From Pseudomonadota bacterium (GTDB lineage Bacteria > Pseudomonadota > Gammaproteobacteria > Xanthomonadales > Xanthomonadaceae): DNA of 51,886 bases. The DNA is taken from contig JAEWFT010000036.1 in the NCBI GenBank assembly GCA_023388715.1, forward strand, positions 1-51,886. The letters are read 5' to 3'. This document shows positions 16,485 through 24,989 of the stretch, in pieces. The notes below the pieces were generated by a model, which was given only the letters and a program-made list of their open reading frames with translations, had not been told where the DNA came from and made no database searches. A program made the translations under genes and the position numbers. Positions within the stretch are counted from its first letter, which is position 1, and each line of letters begins with the position of its first letter.

Positions 16485-18371
16485 TCACTCGAGCGGATCA
16501 TCGCTCAGGTAGGTGTACGCGGTCAGCCCGGCCTCCAGCGCGGCCTTGAGCGCGGCCGCCTCCGCGGGCGGCAGGCCGGCGGCGTCGACCTTGCCGTCGT
16601 AGGCGCGGCGCAGGTCGTCGAGCCGGTAACCCACGTAGTCCAGCATGACGTCGGTGGTATCGCCGCGGCGCTGCTGGGTGATGGCGAAACCATCGCCGGC
16701 GAGTTTCACCTCGATCGCGTCGGTATCGCCGAACAGGTTGTGGATGTCGCCCAGGATCTCCTGGTAGGCGCCAACCAGGAAGAAGCCGATCCGGTAGGTT
16801 TCGCCGCGGCGCAGCTCGTGCAGCGGCAGCGAGCTGTCCAGGTCCTCGTTCTCGACGTAGGTGTCGATCTTGCCGTCGGAGTCGCAGGTCAGGTCGGCGA
16901 TGGTGCCGCGCCGGGTGGGCGCCTCGTCCAGTCGCTCGATCGGCACGATCGGGAACACTTGGTCGATCGCCCACACGTCCGGCATCGATTCGAACACGCT
17001 GAAGTTGACGAAGTACTTGTCGACCAGCCGCTCGTTGAGTTCGTCGAGCAGGTCGCGGTGGCTTTTCTCGTCGTAGCTCAGGCGAGCCTTGACCGCGTGG
17101 GCGATCGCGTAGAACAGGTCGTCGATGCGCGCGCGTTGTACCAGGTCGATCTGCCCGAGTACGTACAGCGCCAGGCCCTCGGCGTGCGCCTGCGAGGCCT
17201 CGTGGAACACCTCGACCGCGGGACGCTCCGGCATTTCCTCGTGCAACTCGCGCAGCCGCCGGACCGGCAGCGACTCGTCATCGTTCTGCGGCGGCACCCG
17301 GCCCTCGGGCGCCTGTTCGACCTCCGATACGTTGGCGACCAGCACCGCGTGGTGCGCGGTCATCGCGCGGCCGCATTCGGTGACGATCCGCGGCGCGGGG
17401 ATGCCCTCGGCCTGGCAGGCCTCGGCCAGCGGCTGCACGATGCTGGAGGCGTAGTGGTGGATGCCGTAGTTGACCGAGTTATACGAGCGCGAGCGGGTGC
17501 CTTCGTAATCGATCCCGAGGCCGCCACCGACATCGACGTGGGTGATGTTGGCGCCCAGCCGCGACAGCTCGACGAAATAGCGCGTGGCCTCGCGCATGCC
17601 GGCGGCGATGTCGCGCACGTTGCTGATCTGGCTGCCCATGTGGAAGTGCAGCAACTGCAGGCAATCGCCCATGCCGGCATCCCGCAGCTGCTTCCACAGG
17701 GTGAGCAGCTGGCGCGGATCGAGTCCGAACTTGGCCTTGTCGCCGCCGCTGTTCTGCCACTTGCCCGAACCAAGCGAGGCCAGCCGCATGCGCACGCCGA
17801 GCCCCGGCTTGATCCCGAGTGCGGCGGCTTCCTCGAGCGCGACCTTCAGCTCGGAGGGCTTCTCGATCACGATGAAGGTCTGCAGCCCCAGCTTGCGCCC
17901 GATCAGCGCCAGCCGGATGTATTCGCGGTCCTTGTAGCCGTTGCAGACGACCAGCCCGCCCGGCCGGCTCAGCGCCAGCACCGCCATCAGTTCCGGCTTG
18001 CTTCCGGCCTCCAGACCGAAGCCCTCGCCATGGTGGGACGCCAAGGTGCCGGCGACGCCGGCGTGCTGGTTGACCTTGATCGGATACACCGCGGTGTAGT
18101 CGCCGGCGTACTCCCAGTCCTTGCGCGCCTGCGCGAACGCCGCCTGCAGCTTGCCCAGGCGGTCGCCGAGGATGTCGGGGAAGCGCACCAGCATCGGCAG
18201 GTTGCCGCCGTCGGCCAGCGCCTGGTCCACGGCCTGGGCCAGCGCGATCTGCGGGCCGGCCTTGCCGCGGGGGCGCACCACCACGCGACCGTCGTCGCCG
18301 ACGTCGAAATAGCCCTCCGACCAGTGCGGGATGGAGTAGGTCTTGCGGGCGCGGTCGAGGGACCAGGTCAT
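16485..18371 (-). CDS. speA: Biosynthetic arginine decarboxylase
   Basis: PLP enzyme that converts arginine to agmatine, first step of the agmatine route to putrescine and spermidine. Start at MTWSLDRARKTYSIP gives 628 residues, the family length. An ATG 21 nt upstream (18392) would add seven residues, mostly proline. The PLP lysine lies in YPIKVNQ (K99), the glycine-rich HVDVGGGLGIDYEG follows, and CGRAMTAHHAVL is the mid-region. speE, the next pathway-related gene, is 1.2 kb away on the other strand. Confidence 0.95.
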   Translation of the reverse strand: MTWSLDRARKTYSIPHWSEGYFDVGDDGRVVVRPRGKAGPQIALAQAVDQALADGGNLPMLVRFPDILGDRLGKLQAAFAQARKDWEYAGDYTAVYPIKVNQHAGVAGTLASHHGEGFGLEAGSKPELMAVLALSRPGGLVVCNGYKDREYIRLALIGRKLGLQTFIVIEKPSELKVALEEAAALGIKPGLGVRMRLASLGSGKWQNSGGDKAKFGLDPRQLLTLWKQLRDAGMGDCLQLLHFHMGSQISNVRDIAAGMREATRYFVELSRLGANITHVDVGGGLGIDYEGTRSRSYNSVNYGIHHYASSIVQPLAEACQAEGIPAPRIVTECGRAMTAHHAVLVANVSEVEQAPEGRVPPQNDDESLPVRRLRELHEEMPERPAVEVFHEASQAHAEGLALYVLGQIDLVQRARIDDLFYAIAHAVKARLSYDEKSHRDLLDELNERLVDKYFVNFSVFESMPDVWAIDQVFPIVPIERLDEAPTRRGTIADLTCDSDGKIDTYVENEDLDSSLPLHELRRGETYRIGFFLVGAYQEILGDIHNLFGDTDAIEVKLAGDGFAITQQRRGDTTDVMLDYVGYRLDDLRRAYDGKVDAAGLPPAEAAALKAALEAGLTAYTYLSDDPLE

Positions 18372-18401
18372 GGGCGGCGGCGATGGCGGCATGGGAACTG
18401 C

Positions 18402-18407
18402 ATTCTA
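18402..18407 (-). promoter_or_regulatory. -10 element upstream of speA
   Basis: Minus-strand TAGAAT, 30 nt before the preferred ATG (18371) and 9 nt before the alternative ATG (18392). It is the only near-consensus -10 in the short gap to the SDR gene. Confidence 0.35.
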
Positions 18408-18427
18408 CGGGGCGCGCACCGCGGGCC

Positions 18428-19459
18428 TCATCCCTTGGGCCCGCCCGTCACCGGCAGCACGATGCCGTTGACGTAGGAGGACATCACCGGCGAGGCCAGG
18501 AACACGAAGGCCGGCGAGAGCTCTTCCGGCTGCGCGGGCCGGCCCATCGCGCTGTCCTTGCCGAACGTCGCCACCTCCTCGGCCGGCTTGTCGGCGGGGT
18601 TGAACGGCGTCCACACCGGGCCGGGCGCCACCGCGTTGACCCGGATCCCGCGCGGGAGCAGGTTTTCGGCCAGCGCCTTGGTGAAGGCGTGCACCGCGCC
18701 CTTGGAGGTGGAGTAGTCGATCAGCTTCGCGCTGCCGAACAGGCCGGTGATGGAGCCGTTGTTGATGATCGAGGCGCCTTCGTGCAGGTGCGGCAGCGCC
18801 GCGCGCGCCATGTGCAGGTAGCCCGCCACGTTGGTCTGCAGGGTTTCCTGCAGGTGGGCGTCGCTGATGTGCTCGAGGCTGTCGGCGTGCTGCTGGAAGG
18901 CGGCGTTGTTGACCAGCACGTCCAGCCGGCCGAACTTGCGCACCACCTTCTTCACCGCCTTCTGGCAGAAGTCCGGGTCGCGCACGTCGCCGGCCACCAG
19001 CAGGGCGCGGCGTCCCTCCTGCTCGACCCAGCGCGCGGTTTCCTTGGCATCGCGGTGTTCGTTGAGGTAGAGGATCGCCACGTCCGCACCCTCGCGCGCG
19101 AACAGCACCGCCACCGCGCGGCCGATCCCGGAATCGGCGCCGGTCACGATCGCCACCATGTCCTTGAGCTTGCCGCTGCCTCGGTAGGACGGTGCCTGGA
19201 AGCGGGGCTTGAGATCCAGTTCCGCCTCGTGGCCCGGCTTGGGCAGGTGCTGCGCCGGCAGCTTGGTGGGTTGGCGGCGTGCGCCTGCCTGCGTTGGCGC
19301 CTTGGCCGGCGGGCGCTTGGCCGGCTTGCGCGCGTCGCGGCGGTCGATCGGGGCCTGGATCGCGCGCTGGCGACGGGCGGTGGCCTCGGCCTTGCGCGCG
19401 GCGGCGGTCTTCGCCGGGGCGGCGGGAGGCTTGTTCGCGGCGGGCTTGCGGCTGGCCAT
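18428..19459 (-). CDS. YghA-like short-chain dehydrogenase with a basic N-terminal tail
   Basis: 343 residues. The C-terminal 245 are an SDR oxidoreductase: TGADSGIG (about 107-114), NNAA, NNGSITG and catalytic YSTSK, ending VLPVTGG, close to the YghA/general-stress glucose-dehydrogenase-like group. The first 70 residues are low complexity and rich in Lys, Arg, Ala and Pro, like a histone H1-type tail, and longer than the usual YghA leader. The start follows GAAGGAG by 6 nt. Catalysis is inferred; the tail's role is unknown (DNA or polyanion binding is possible). Confidence 0.85.
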   Translation of the reverse strand: MASRKPAANKPPAAPAKTAAARKAEATARRQRAIQAPIDRRDARKPAKRPPAKAPTQAGARRQPTKLPAQHLPKPGHEAELDLKPRFQAPSYRGSGKLKDMVAIVTGADSGIGRAVAVLFAREGADVAILYLNEHRDAKETARWVEQEGRRALLVAGDVRDPDFCQKAVKKVVRKFGRLDVLVNNAAFQQHADSLEHISDAHLQETLQTNVAGYLHMARAALPHLHEGASIINNGSITGLFGSAKLIDYSTSKGAVHAFTKALAENLLPRGIRVNAVAPGPVWTPFNPADKPAEEVATFGKDSAMGRPAQPEELSPAFVFLASPVMSSYVNGIVLPVTGGPKG

Positions 19460-19527
19460 GGCGTGCTCCTTCGGGAGCGCCCGAGGGTCGCCCGCGCGGT
19501 GTGGACGGCACGCGAACACCGGCGGCT

Positions 19528-19533
19528 TACAAT
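19528..19533 (+). promoter_or_regulatory. -10 element upstream of speE
   Basis: TACAAT, 33 nt before the speE ATG. No clear -35; the region is divergent with the SDR gene. Confidence 0.4.
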
Positions 19534-19566
19534 CCACCGCCCCGCCCCCGCGCACGGAACCTACGC

Positions 19567-20433
19567 ATGTCCCAGCAGACCTCGCCTTCGGATTGGCACT
19601 ACGAACCGTTCGAGCCCACCGGCTCGGCGATCGGTTTCCGCATCACCGGCAAGCTGGACGAGGTGCAGTCCCCGTTTCAGAAGATCGAGATCTTCGGCAG
19701 CACCGACTGGGGCAACCTGATGCTGATCGACGGGGCGATGATGCTCACCGCGCGGGACAATTTCCTCTACCACGAGATGATCGCGCACCCGGTGCTGTTC
19801 ACCCATCCGGACCCGAAGCGGGTCGTCATCATCGGTGGCGGCGACTGCGGCAGCCTGCGCGAGGTGCTGCGCCACCCGGGTGTGGAATCGGTCACCCAGT
19901 GCGACATCGACGAGCAGGTGACGCGGATGGCGGAGAAGTATTTCCCCGAGTTGTGCGAATCCAACGGCGATCCGCGCGCGCAGATCATCTGGGACGACGG
20001 GCTGGCCTACGTGCGCGACCTTGCGCCGGGCAGCGTGGACGTGATCATCGTCGACTCCACCGATCCGGTCGGGCCGGCCGAGGGCCTGTTCAACGCCGCC
20101 TTCTTCGCCGACTGCCACAAGGCGCTGCGCGAGGACGGCCTGCTCGTCCAGCAGAGCGAATCGCCGCTGGCGCTGCTGGAACTGATCCGCGAGTTGCGCG
20201 CGGAAATGACCAAGGCCGGGTTTGCCGATTTCCAGACCCTGCCATTCCCCCAGCCCTGCTACCCCACCGGCTGGTGGAGCGTGACCATGGCGCGCAAGCA
20301 GGCGGGCGCGGACTGGTCGTTCCGCGACGAGGATGCGCGGGCCAAGGGCTTCGACACCCTGTACTACACCGCCGACACCCACCGCGGCGCGCAAGCGCTG
20401 CCGCCGTTCGTGGCCAAGGTGCTCGCCGGTTGA
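19567..20433 (+). CDS. speE: Spermidine synthase (polyamine aminopropyltransferase)
   Basis: Transfers the aminopropyl group of decarboxylated SAM to putrescine. 288 residues, normal length. Substrate-site motifs are YHEMIAHP, the SAM-binding glycine loop IIGGGDCGSLREVLRH, DIDEQV, and VDSTDPVGPA with the catalytic Asp. Together with speA nearby it covers two steps of spermidine synthesis; the enzymes between agmatine and putrescine are not in this window. Confidence 0.96.
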   Translation: MSQQTSPSDWHYEPFEPTGSAIGFRITGKLDEVQSPFQKIEIFGSTDWGNLMLIDGAMMLTARDNFLYHEMIAHPVLFTHPDPKRVVIIGGGDCGSLREVLRHPGVESVTQCDIDEQVTRMAEKYFPELCESNGDPRAQIIWDDGLAYVRDLAPGSVDVIIVDSTDPVGPAEGLFNAAFFADCHKALREDGLLVQQSESPLALLELIRELRAEMTKAGFADFQTLPFPQPCYPTGWWSVTMARKQAGADWSFRDEDARAKGFDTLYYTADTHRGAQALPPFVAKVLAG

Positions 20434-20449
20434 AGCAGCGGCGCCGGCG

Positions 20450-20788
20450 TCAGAGCGCGTCGGCGTCCAGTTCCCCGGTGCGGATGCGCACCACGCGCTC
20501 CAGGTCCCAGACTAACACCTTGCCGTCGCCGATCTTGCCGGTGCCGGCCGCGCGCATGATCGCCTCGACCACCGCGTCCACCCGCTCGCTCGGCACCGCG
20601 ATCTCCAGCTTGATCTTCGGCAGGAAATCGACCATGTACTCGGCGCCGCGGTAGAGCTCGGTATGCCCCTTCTGGCGGCCGAAGCCCTTGACCTCGGTGG
20701 CGGTGATGCCGGCCACGCCGGCTTCGGCCAGCGCCTCGCGAACGTCGTCGAGCTTGAACGGCTTGATCACCGCCATCACCATTTTCAC
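20450..20788 (-). CDS. glnB: P-II nitrogen regulatory protein
   Basis: Trimeric sensor of 2-oxoglutarate, ATP and glutamine status that controls glutamine synthetase adenylylation and NtrB. 112 residues from a GTG start, beginning KMVMAVIKPFK. The T-loop carries Tyr51 (in RGAEYMVDFLPK), the uridylylation site, and the B-loop TGKIGDGK is intact. No amtB is adjacent, so GlnB rather than GlnK is more likely, but sequence alone does not settle this. Confidence 0.93.
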   Translation of the reverse strand: MKMVMAVIKPFKLDDVREALAEAGVAGITATEVKGFGRQKGHTELYRGAEYMVDFLPKIKLEIAVPSERVDAVVEAIMRAAGTGKIGDGKVLVWDLERVVRIRTGELDADAL

Positions 20789-20959
20789 GGGGGCCTCGCT
20801 GCACTGCCTGGACGAAGGCGCTACCTTCTCACACCAGCCCGCCGCCGGTCATCGGGCATACTGGCCGGATCGGGGATTCCCTACCCGATGCCGCGCCGGG
20901 CTCCGATGGCGCCACCGACCGCCTGCGCGCACGCTGACCTTCAATCGAAGGAGGCCACC

Positions 20960-21247
20960 ATGACACCCGACCGCATGATCGACCTGTCCCAACTCGACGA
21001 CCTCGCCCGCCGCCTCAGCAACCTGGTGCCCGCCGGACTGCGCCCCTCCGACGAGCTGCGCGACGAGTTGCAGCAGAACTTCAAGTCGGTGCTGCAGGCC
21101 GGGCTGGGCAAGCTGGAGCTGGTGACCCGCGAGGAATTCGACGTGCAGCGCGCGGTGCTGGCGCGCACCCGGGAGAAGCTGGAGGCGCTCGAGCGCCAGC
21201 TCGACGCACTGGCCGGCAACGCCGGCACCGACACCCCCCGCCACTGA
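20960..21247 (+). CDS. ubiK: Ubiquinone biosynthesis accessory factor UbiK
   Basis: Small coiled-coil protein (BMFP/YqiC family) that helps assemble the soluble ubiquinone biosynthesis complex with UbiJ. 95 residues with a hydrophobic/amphipathic N-terminal half and a C-terminal coiled coil (VTREEFDVQRAVLARTREKL). The start follows AAGGAGG by 5 nt, an excellent site. comM starts 10 nt later. ubiB lies at the far right of the window, but not as a linked operon. Confidence 0.88.
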   Translation: MTPDRMIDLSQLDDLARRLSNLVPAGLRPSDELRDELQQNFKSVLQAGLGKLELVTREEFDVQRAVLARTREKLEALERQLDALAGNAGTDTPRH

Positions 21248-21257
21248 GGCCGCCGCC

Positions 21258-22772
21258 ATGGGTCTGGCGATCGTGCACAGCCGTGCGCGGGTGGGCGTGC
21301 GCGCGCCCGAAGTCCGGGTCGAGGTCCACCTGGCCGGTGGCCTGCCGTCGATGTCCATCGTGGGGCTGCCCGAAGCGGCGGTCCGCGAAGCCAAGGACCG
21401 GGTGCGCGCGGCGATCCAGTGCGGGCAGTTCGAGTTCCCGGCGCGGCGGATCACCGTCAACCTGGCGCCGGCGGACCTGCCCAAGGACGGCGGCCGCTAC
21501 GACCTGGCGATCGCGCTCGGGATCCTCGCCGCCAGCGGGCAGCTGTCCACCGACGCGCTGGAGGGCTGGGAGTTCATTGCCGAACTGGCGCTCACCGGCG
21601 AGTTGCGCGGCGTCGACGGCGCCTTGGCCGCGGCGCTTGCCGCCGGCGAGGCGGGTCGGCGCCTGCTGGTCGCGCCCGGCAACGGCCACGAGGCCGCGTT
21701 GGCCAGCAATGTCGAGGTCCGCACCGCGCGCACGCTGCTGGAGGTATGCGCCGGGCTGGACGGTCGCAAGGCCTTGTCGGCCGCCGAGCCGCTGCCCTGC
21801 CACGCCGCCGACCCGCCGGACCTCGCGGACGTGCGCGGCCAGGCGCAGGCGCGCCGCGCGCTGGAGATCGCCGCGGCCGGCGGCCACCACGCATTGTTCG
21901 TCGGGCCTCCAGGCAGCGGCAAGACGCTGCTGGCCTCGCGCCTGTGCGGCATCCTTCCCGCCCCCACCGATGCCGAAGCGCTGGACGCCGCGGCGATCGC
22001 CTCGGTCAGCGGCCGCGGCCTGGATCCGGCGCGCTGGCGGCAACGGCCCTTCCGCGCGCCGCACCACACCGCGAGCGCGGTCGCCCTCGTCGGCGGTGGC
22101 GCCGATCCGCGCCCGGGAGAGATCTCGCTGGCCCACCATGGCGTGCTGTTCCTCGACGAGCTGCCGGAATGGAGCCGGCATGCGCTTGAAGTGCTGCGCG
22201 AGCCGCTGGAATCCGGGCACGTCAGCATCTCCCGGGCCGCGCGGCACTGCGACTTCCCCGCCGCGTTCCAGCTGGTCGCGGCGATGAACCCCTGTCCCTG
22301 TGGTTGGGCCGGCGACCCCTCCGGCCGCTGCCTGTGCAGCGAGGAGATGATCCGCCGCTACCGCGCCCGCATCTCCGGCCCCTTGCTGGAGCGCATCGAC
22401 CTGCACGTGGAAGTCCCGCGACTGCCGCCCAGCGCGCTGCGCACGGATGGAACCGCCGGCGAGTCCAGCAGTGTCGTGCGCGAGCGCGTGGTGGCGGCGC
22501 GGGCGCGCCAGCAGGCACGCGGAGGCCGCACCAACGCGCGGCTGGACCAGGCGGGCACCGACGCATTTTGTCGCCTGGCTCCGCGCGACAGCGCCCTGCT
22601 CGAACGCGCGGTGGAGAGCCTGCAGCTGTCGGCGCGCTCGCTGCACCGGATCCTGCGGGTGGCGCGCACCATCGCCGACCTTGCCGGCGCGGAGACGATC
22701 GAAACCCCGCACCTGACCGAGGCGATCGGCTACCGGCGGCTGGAGCGCGGACGTGATCGGCAGGCGGCCTGA
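21258..22772 (+). CDS. comM: YifB/ComM-type Mg-chelatase-like AAA+ ATPase
   Basis: 504-residue hexameric helicase-like protein that promotes branch migration during natural transformation. The N-terminal S5/Lon-like domain is followed by the AAA+ core: Walker A GPPGSGKT (216-223), RAPHHTAS, Walker B LFLDELPE (297-304). A zinc motif follows with cysteines 346, 348, 358 and 360 (CPCG...CLC), then the C-terminal Mg-chelatase domain (TIADLAG). ubiK precedes it by 10 nt; this gene order is common in gammaproteobacteria. Confidence 0.94.
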   Translation: MGLAIVHSRARVGVRAPEVRVEVHLAGGLPSMSIVGLPEAAVREAKDRVRAAIQCGQFEFPARRITVNLAPADLPKDGGRYDLAIALGILAASGQLSTDALEGWEFIAELALTGELRGVDGALAAALAAGEAGRRLLVAPGNGHEAALASNVEVRTARTLLEVCAGLDGRKALSAAEPLPCHAADPPDLADVRGQAQARRALEIAAAGGHHALFVGPPGSGKTLLASRLCGILPAPTDAEALDAAAIASVSGRGLDPARWRQRPFRAPHHTASAVALVGGGADPRPGEISLAHHGVLFLDELPEWSRHALEVLREPLESGHVSISRAARHCDFPAAFQLVAAMNPCPCGWAGDPSGRCLCSEEMIRRYRARISGPLLERIDLHVEVPRLPPSALRTDGTAGESSSVVRERVVAARARQQARGGRTNARLDQAGTDAFCRLAPRDSALLERAVESLQLSARSLHRILRVARTIADLAGAETIETPHLTEAIGYRRLERGRDRQAA

Positions 22773-22843
22773 TGGGCTGCAATTGGCCGGCCGCGCGGGG
22801 ATTCCGCGTTGTTTGGTGTTCGGACATCCCTGAGACCACCAAC

Positions 22844-24928
22844 ATGGCGTTGCAACGCACCCTGCTGTCAGCTTCGATCGCCGCCGGCGTATTGCTGTGC
22901 TTCCCGGCCGCCGCCGGCGATGCGGACATGGCGGCTCAAGCCTTGGGAACACCGGCGTCGATCCACGACGTCGAGCTCATCCCGCGCGAGGCCCTGTTCG
23001 GAAACCCCGAACGCACCGACGTGCAGATCAGCCCGGACGGCAAGTACCTGAGCTGGATCGCCGCGGTCGATGGTGTGCTGAACGTGTGGGTCGCGCCTGC
23101 CGGCGACATGGCCAACGCGCGCGCCGTGACCGCCGACAAGGCGCGCGGCATCCGCAATTATTTCTGGTCCTACCGCCCCGACACGTTGCTGTACATGCGC
23201 GACACAGGCGGCGACGAGAACTTCCACCTGTTCGCGGTCGACCTGGCCACCAACCAGTCGCGTGACCTCAGCGATTTCCCGCAGACCCGCGCGCGGGTCG
23301 TCGGCCTCAGCCACCTCCATCCGCAAGCGGCCATGGTCCTGATGAACGACCGCGACCCCAAGTGGCATGACCTCTACCGGGTCGACCTCGCCAGCGGCGC
23401 GCGCACCCTGGTCGAGAGGAACACCACGGACATCGCGCGCTTCATCGTCGACCCGGATTTCAAGGTGAGGATGGCCACCAGGGCGCGCAGCGACGGCGGC
23501 AGCGACCTGCTGGAACCGGACGGCAAGGGCGGCTGGAAGCGGGTCGGGGACATCCCGTTCGCCGACTCGCAGACGAGCTTCCCCGGCGGCTACAGCAGCG
23601 ACGGCAAGACCCAGTACTTCTTCGATTCGCGCGGGCGCAACACCACTGCGCTGTACGCCATCGATACCGCCACCGGCGCCAGGACACTGGTCCACGAGGA
23701 TCCCCGCACCGACATCGAAGACGTCATCGACGATCCGAAAACCGGCAAGGTGCAGGCTGTCGCGATCAACTACCTGAAGAACCAATGGAAGGTGATCGAC
23801 CCGGCCATCGCCGCCGACCTGGAGAAACTGAAGGCCATCGGCCCCGGCGGTTTCTCGATCAACTCGCGGACCTTGGACGACAAGACCTGGATCGTCGACT
23901 ACTCCGCCGCCGAAACGCCGTACGTGTTCTACCGCTACACGCGCGGCGGCACCCCGGAAAAACTGTTCAGCACGCGACCGGCGCTGGACGGCAAGCCGCT
24001 GGTGCCGATGTGGCCGCAGGAGATCAGGTCACGCGATGGACTCACCCTGGTCAGTTACCTCAGCCTGCCCAGGACCGCCGACGGCAACAACGACGGCAAG
24101 GCAGACAGGCCGGTGCCGATGGTGCTTTATGTCCATGGGGGCCCGTGGGGGCGCGACGTGTATGGCCACGACCCCTGGGCGCAGTGGTATGCCAACCGCG
24201 GCTACGCGGTGCTGCAGGTGAATTTCCGTGGCTCCACCGGCTTCGGCAAGGAATTTGTCAACAGGGGCGACGGCGAATGGGCCGGCAAGATGCACGACGA
24301 CCTGATCGACGCCGTGGAGTGGGCGGTTGAGAACGGCGTGACCACCAGGGACGCCGTTGCCATCGCGGGTGTCAGCTACGGCGGCTACGCCACCCTGGCC
24401 GGCCTGACCTTCACCCCGGATGCCTTCAAGTGCGGCGTCTCCGAAGTCGGCCCGTCCAACCTCAATACCTTGCTGGCGACCATCCCCCCGTACTGGGTGG
24501 CGTTCTTCGAGCAGTTCGCCAATCGCATCGGCGACCCGCGCACCGAGGCCGGGAAGAAGCTGCTGGCCGAGCGTTCGCCACTGACCCATGTCGCGAAGAT
24601 CAGCAAGCCGCTGCTGATCGGCCAAGGCGCCAACGACCCGCGGGTGAAGCAGGCCGAAAGCGACCAGATCGTCCAGGCGATGCAGGAGAAGAAGATCCCG
24701 GTCACTTACGTGCTGTTCCCGGACGAGGGCCACGGCTTCGCCCGGCCGGAGAACAGCAAGGCGTTCAACGCGGTGGCCGAGGGTTTCCTGGCGCAGTGCC
24801 TGGGCGGCCGCGCCCAGCCGATCGGCACCGATTTCACCGGCTCCAGCATCAGCGTGCCGGTGGGCGCGGACATCGTCCCGGGCCTTGCCGACGCGCTGAA
24901 GACGCACACCGCGGAGATCCGGAACTGA
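22844..24928 (+). CDS. Secreted S9-family prolyl oligopeptidase-like serine peptidase
   Basis: 694 residues. The start MALQRTLLSASIAAG gives a signal peptide cleaved near AAAG-DA, so it is exported to the periplasm or outside. A beta-propeller of about 370 residues precedes the alpha/beta-hydrolase domain. Catalytic triad by motif: Ser511 (GVSYGGY), Asp598 (ANDPRVK), His630 (DEGHGF). The oxyanion-side motif is YVHGGPWGRD. Likely cleaves short peptides, of acylaminoacyl or dipeptidyl type; which one cannot be told. It is not obviously linked to comM. Confidence 0.9.
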   Translation: MALQRTLLSASIAAGVLLCFPAAAGDADMAAQALGTPASIHDVELIPREALFGNPERTDVQISPDGKYLSWIAAVDGVLNVWVAPAGDMANARAVTADKARGIRNYFWSYRPDTLLYMRDTGGDENFHLFAVDLATNQSRDLSDFPQTRARVVGLSHLHPQAAMVLMNDRDPKWHDLYRVDLASGARTLVERNTTDIARFIVDPDFKVRMATRARSDGGSDLLEPDGKGGWKRVGDIPFADSQTSFPGGYSSDGKTQYFFDSRGRNTTALYAIDTATGARTLVHEDPRTDIEDVIDDPKTGKVQAVAINYLKNQWKVIDPAIAADLEKLKAIGPGGFSINSRTLDDKTWIVDYSAAETPYVFYRYTRGGTPEKLFSTRPALDGKPLVPMWPQEIRSRDGLTLVSYLSLPRTADGNNDGKADRPVPMVLYVHGGPWGRDVYGHDPWAQWYANRGYAVLQVNFRGSTGFGKEFVNRGDGEWAGKMHDDLIDAVEWAVENGVTTRDAVAIAGVSYGGYATLAGLTFTPDAFKCGVSEVGPSNLNTLLATIPPYWVAFFEQFANRIGDPRTEAGKKLLAERSPLTHVAKISKPLLIGQGANDPRVKQAESDQIVQAMQEKKIPVTYVLFPDEGHGFARPENSKAFNAVAEGFLAQCLGGRAQPIGTDFTGSSISVPVGADIVPGLADALKTHTAEIRN

Positions 24929-24946
24929 CCCCACTTGCCGCTGACA

Positions 24947-24971
24947 CAGGCCGGACCCCATGCCGGGCCTG
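24947..24971. terminator. Hairpin between convergent S9 peptidase and aceA genes
   Basis: CAGGCC (24947-24952) pairs with GGCCTG (24966-24971), extendable by two more pairs past a bulge. It lies in the 61-nt convergent gap. No T-run, so a weak call. Confidence 0.3.
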
Positions 24972-24989
24972 CGTCCATCCGGGCGACGC

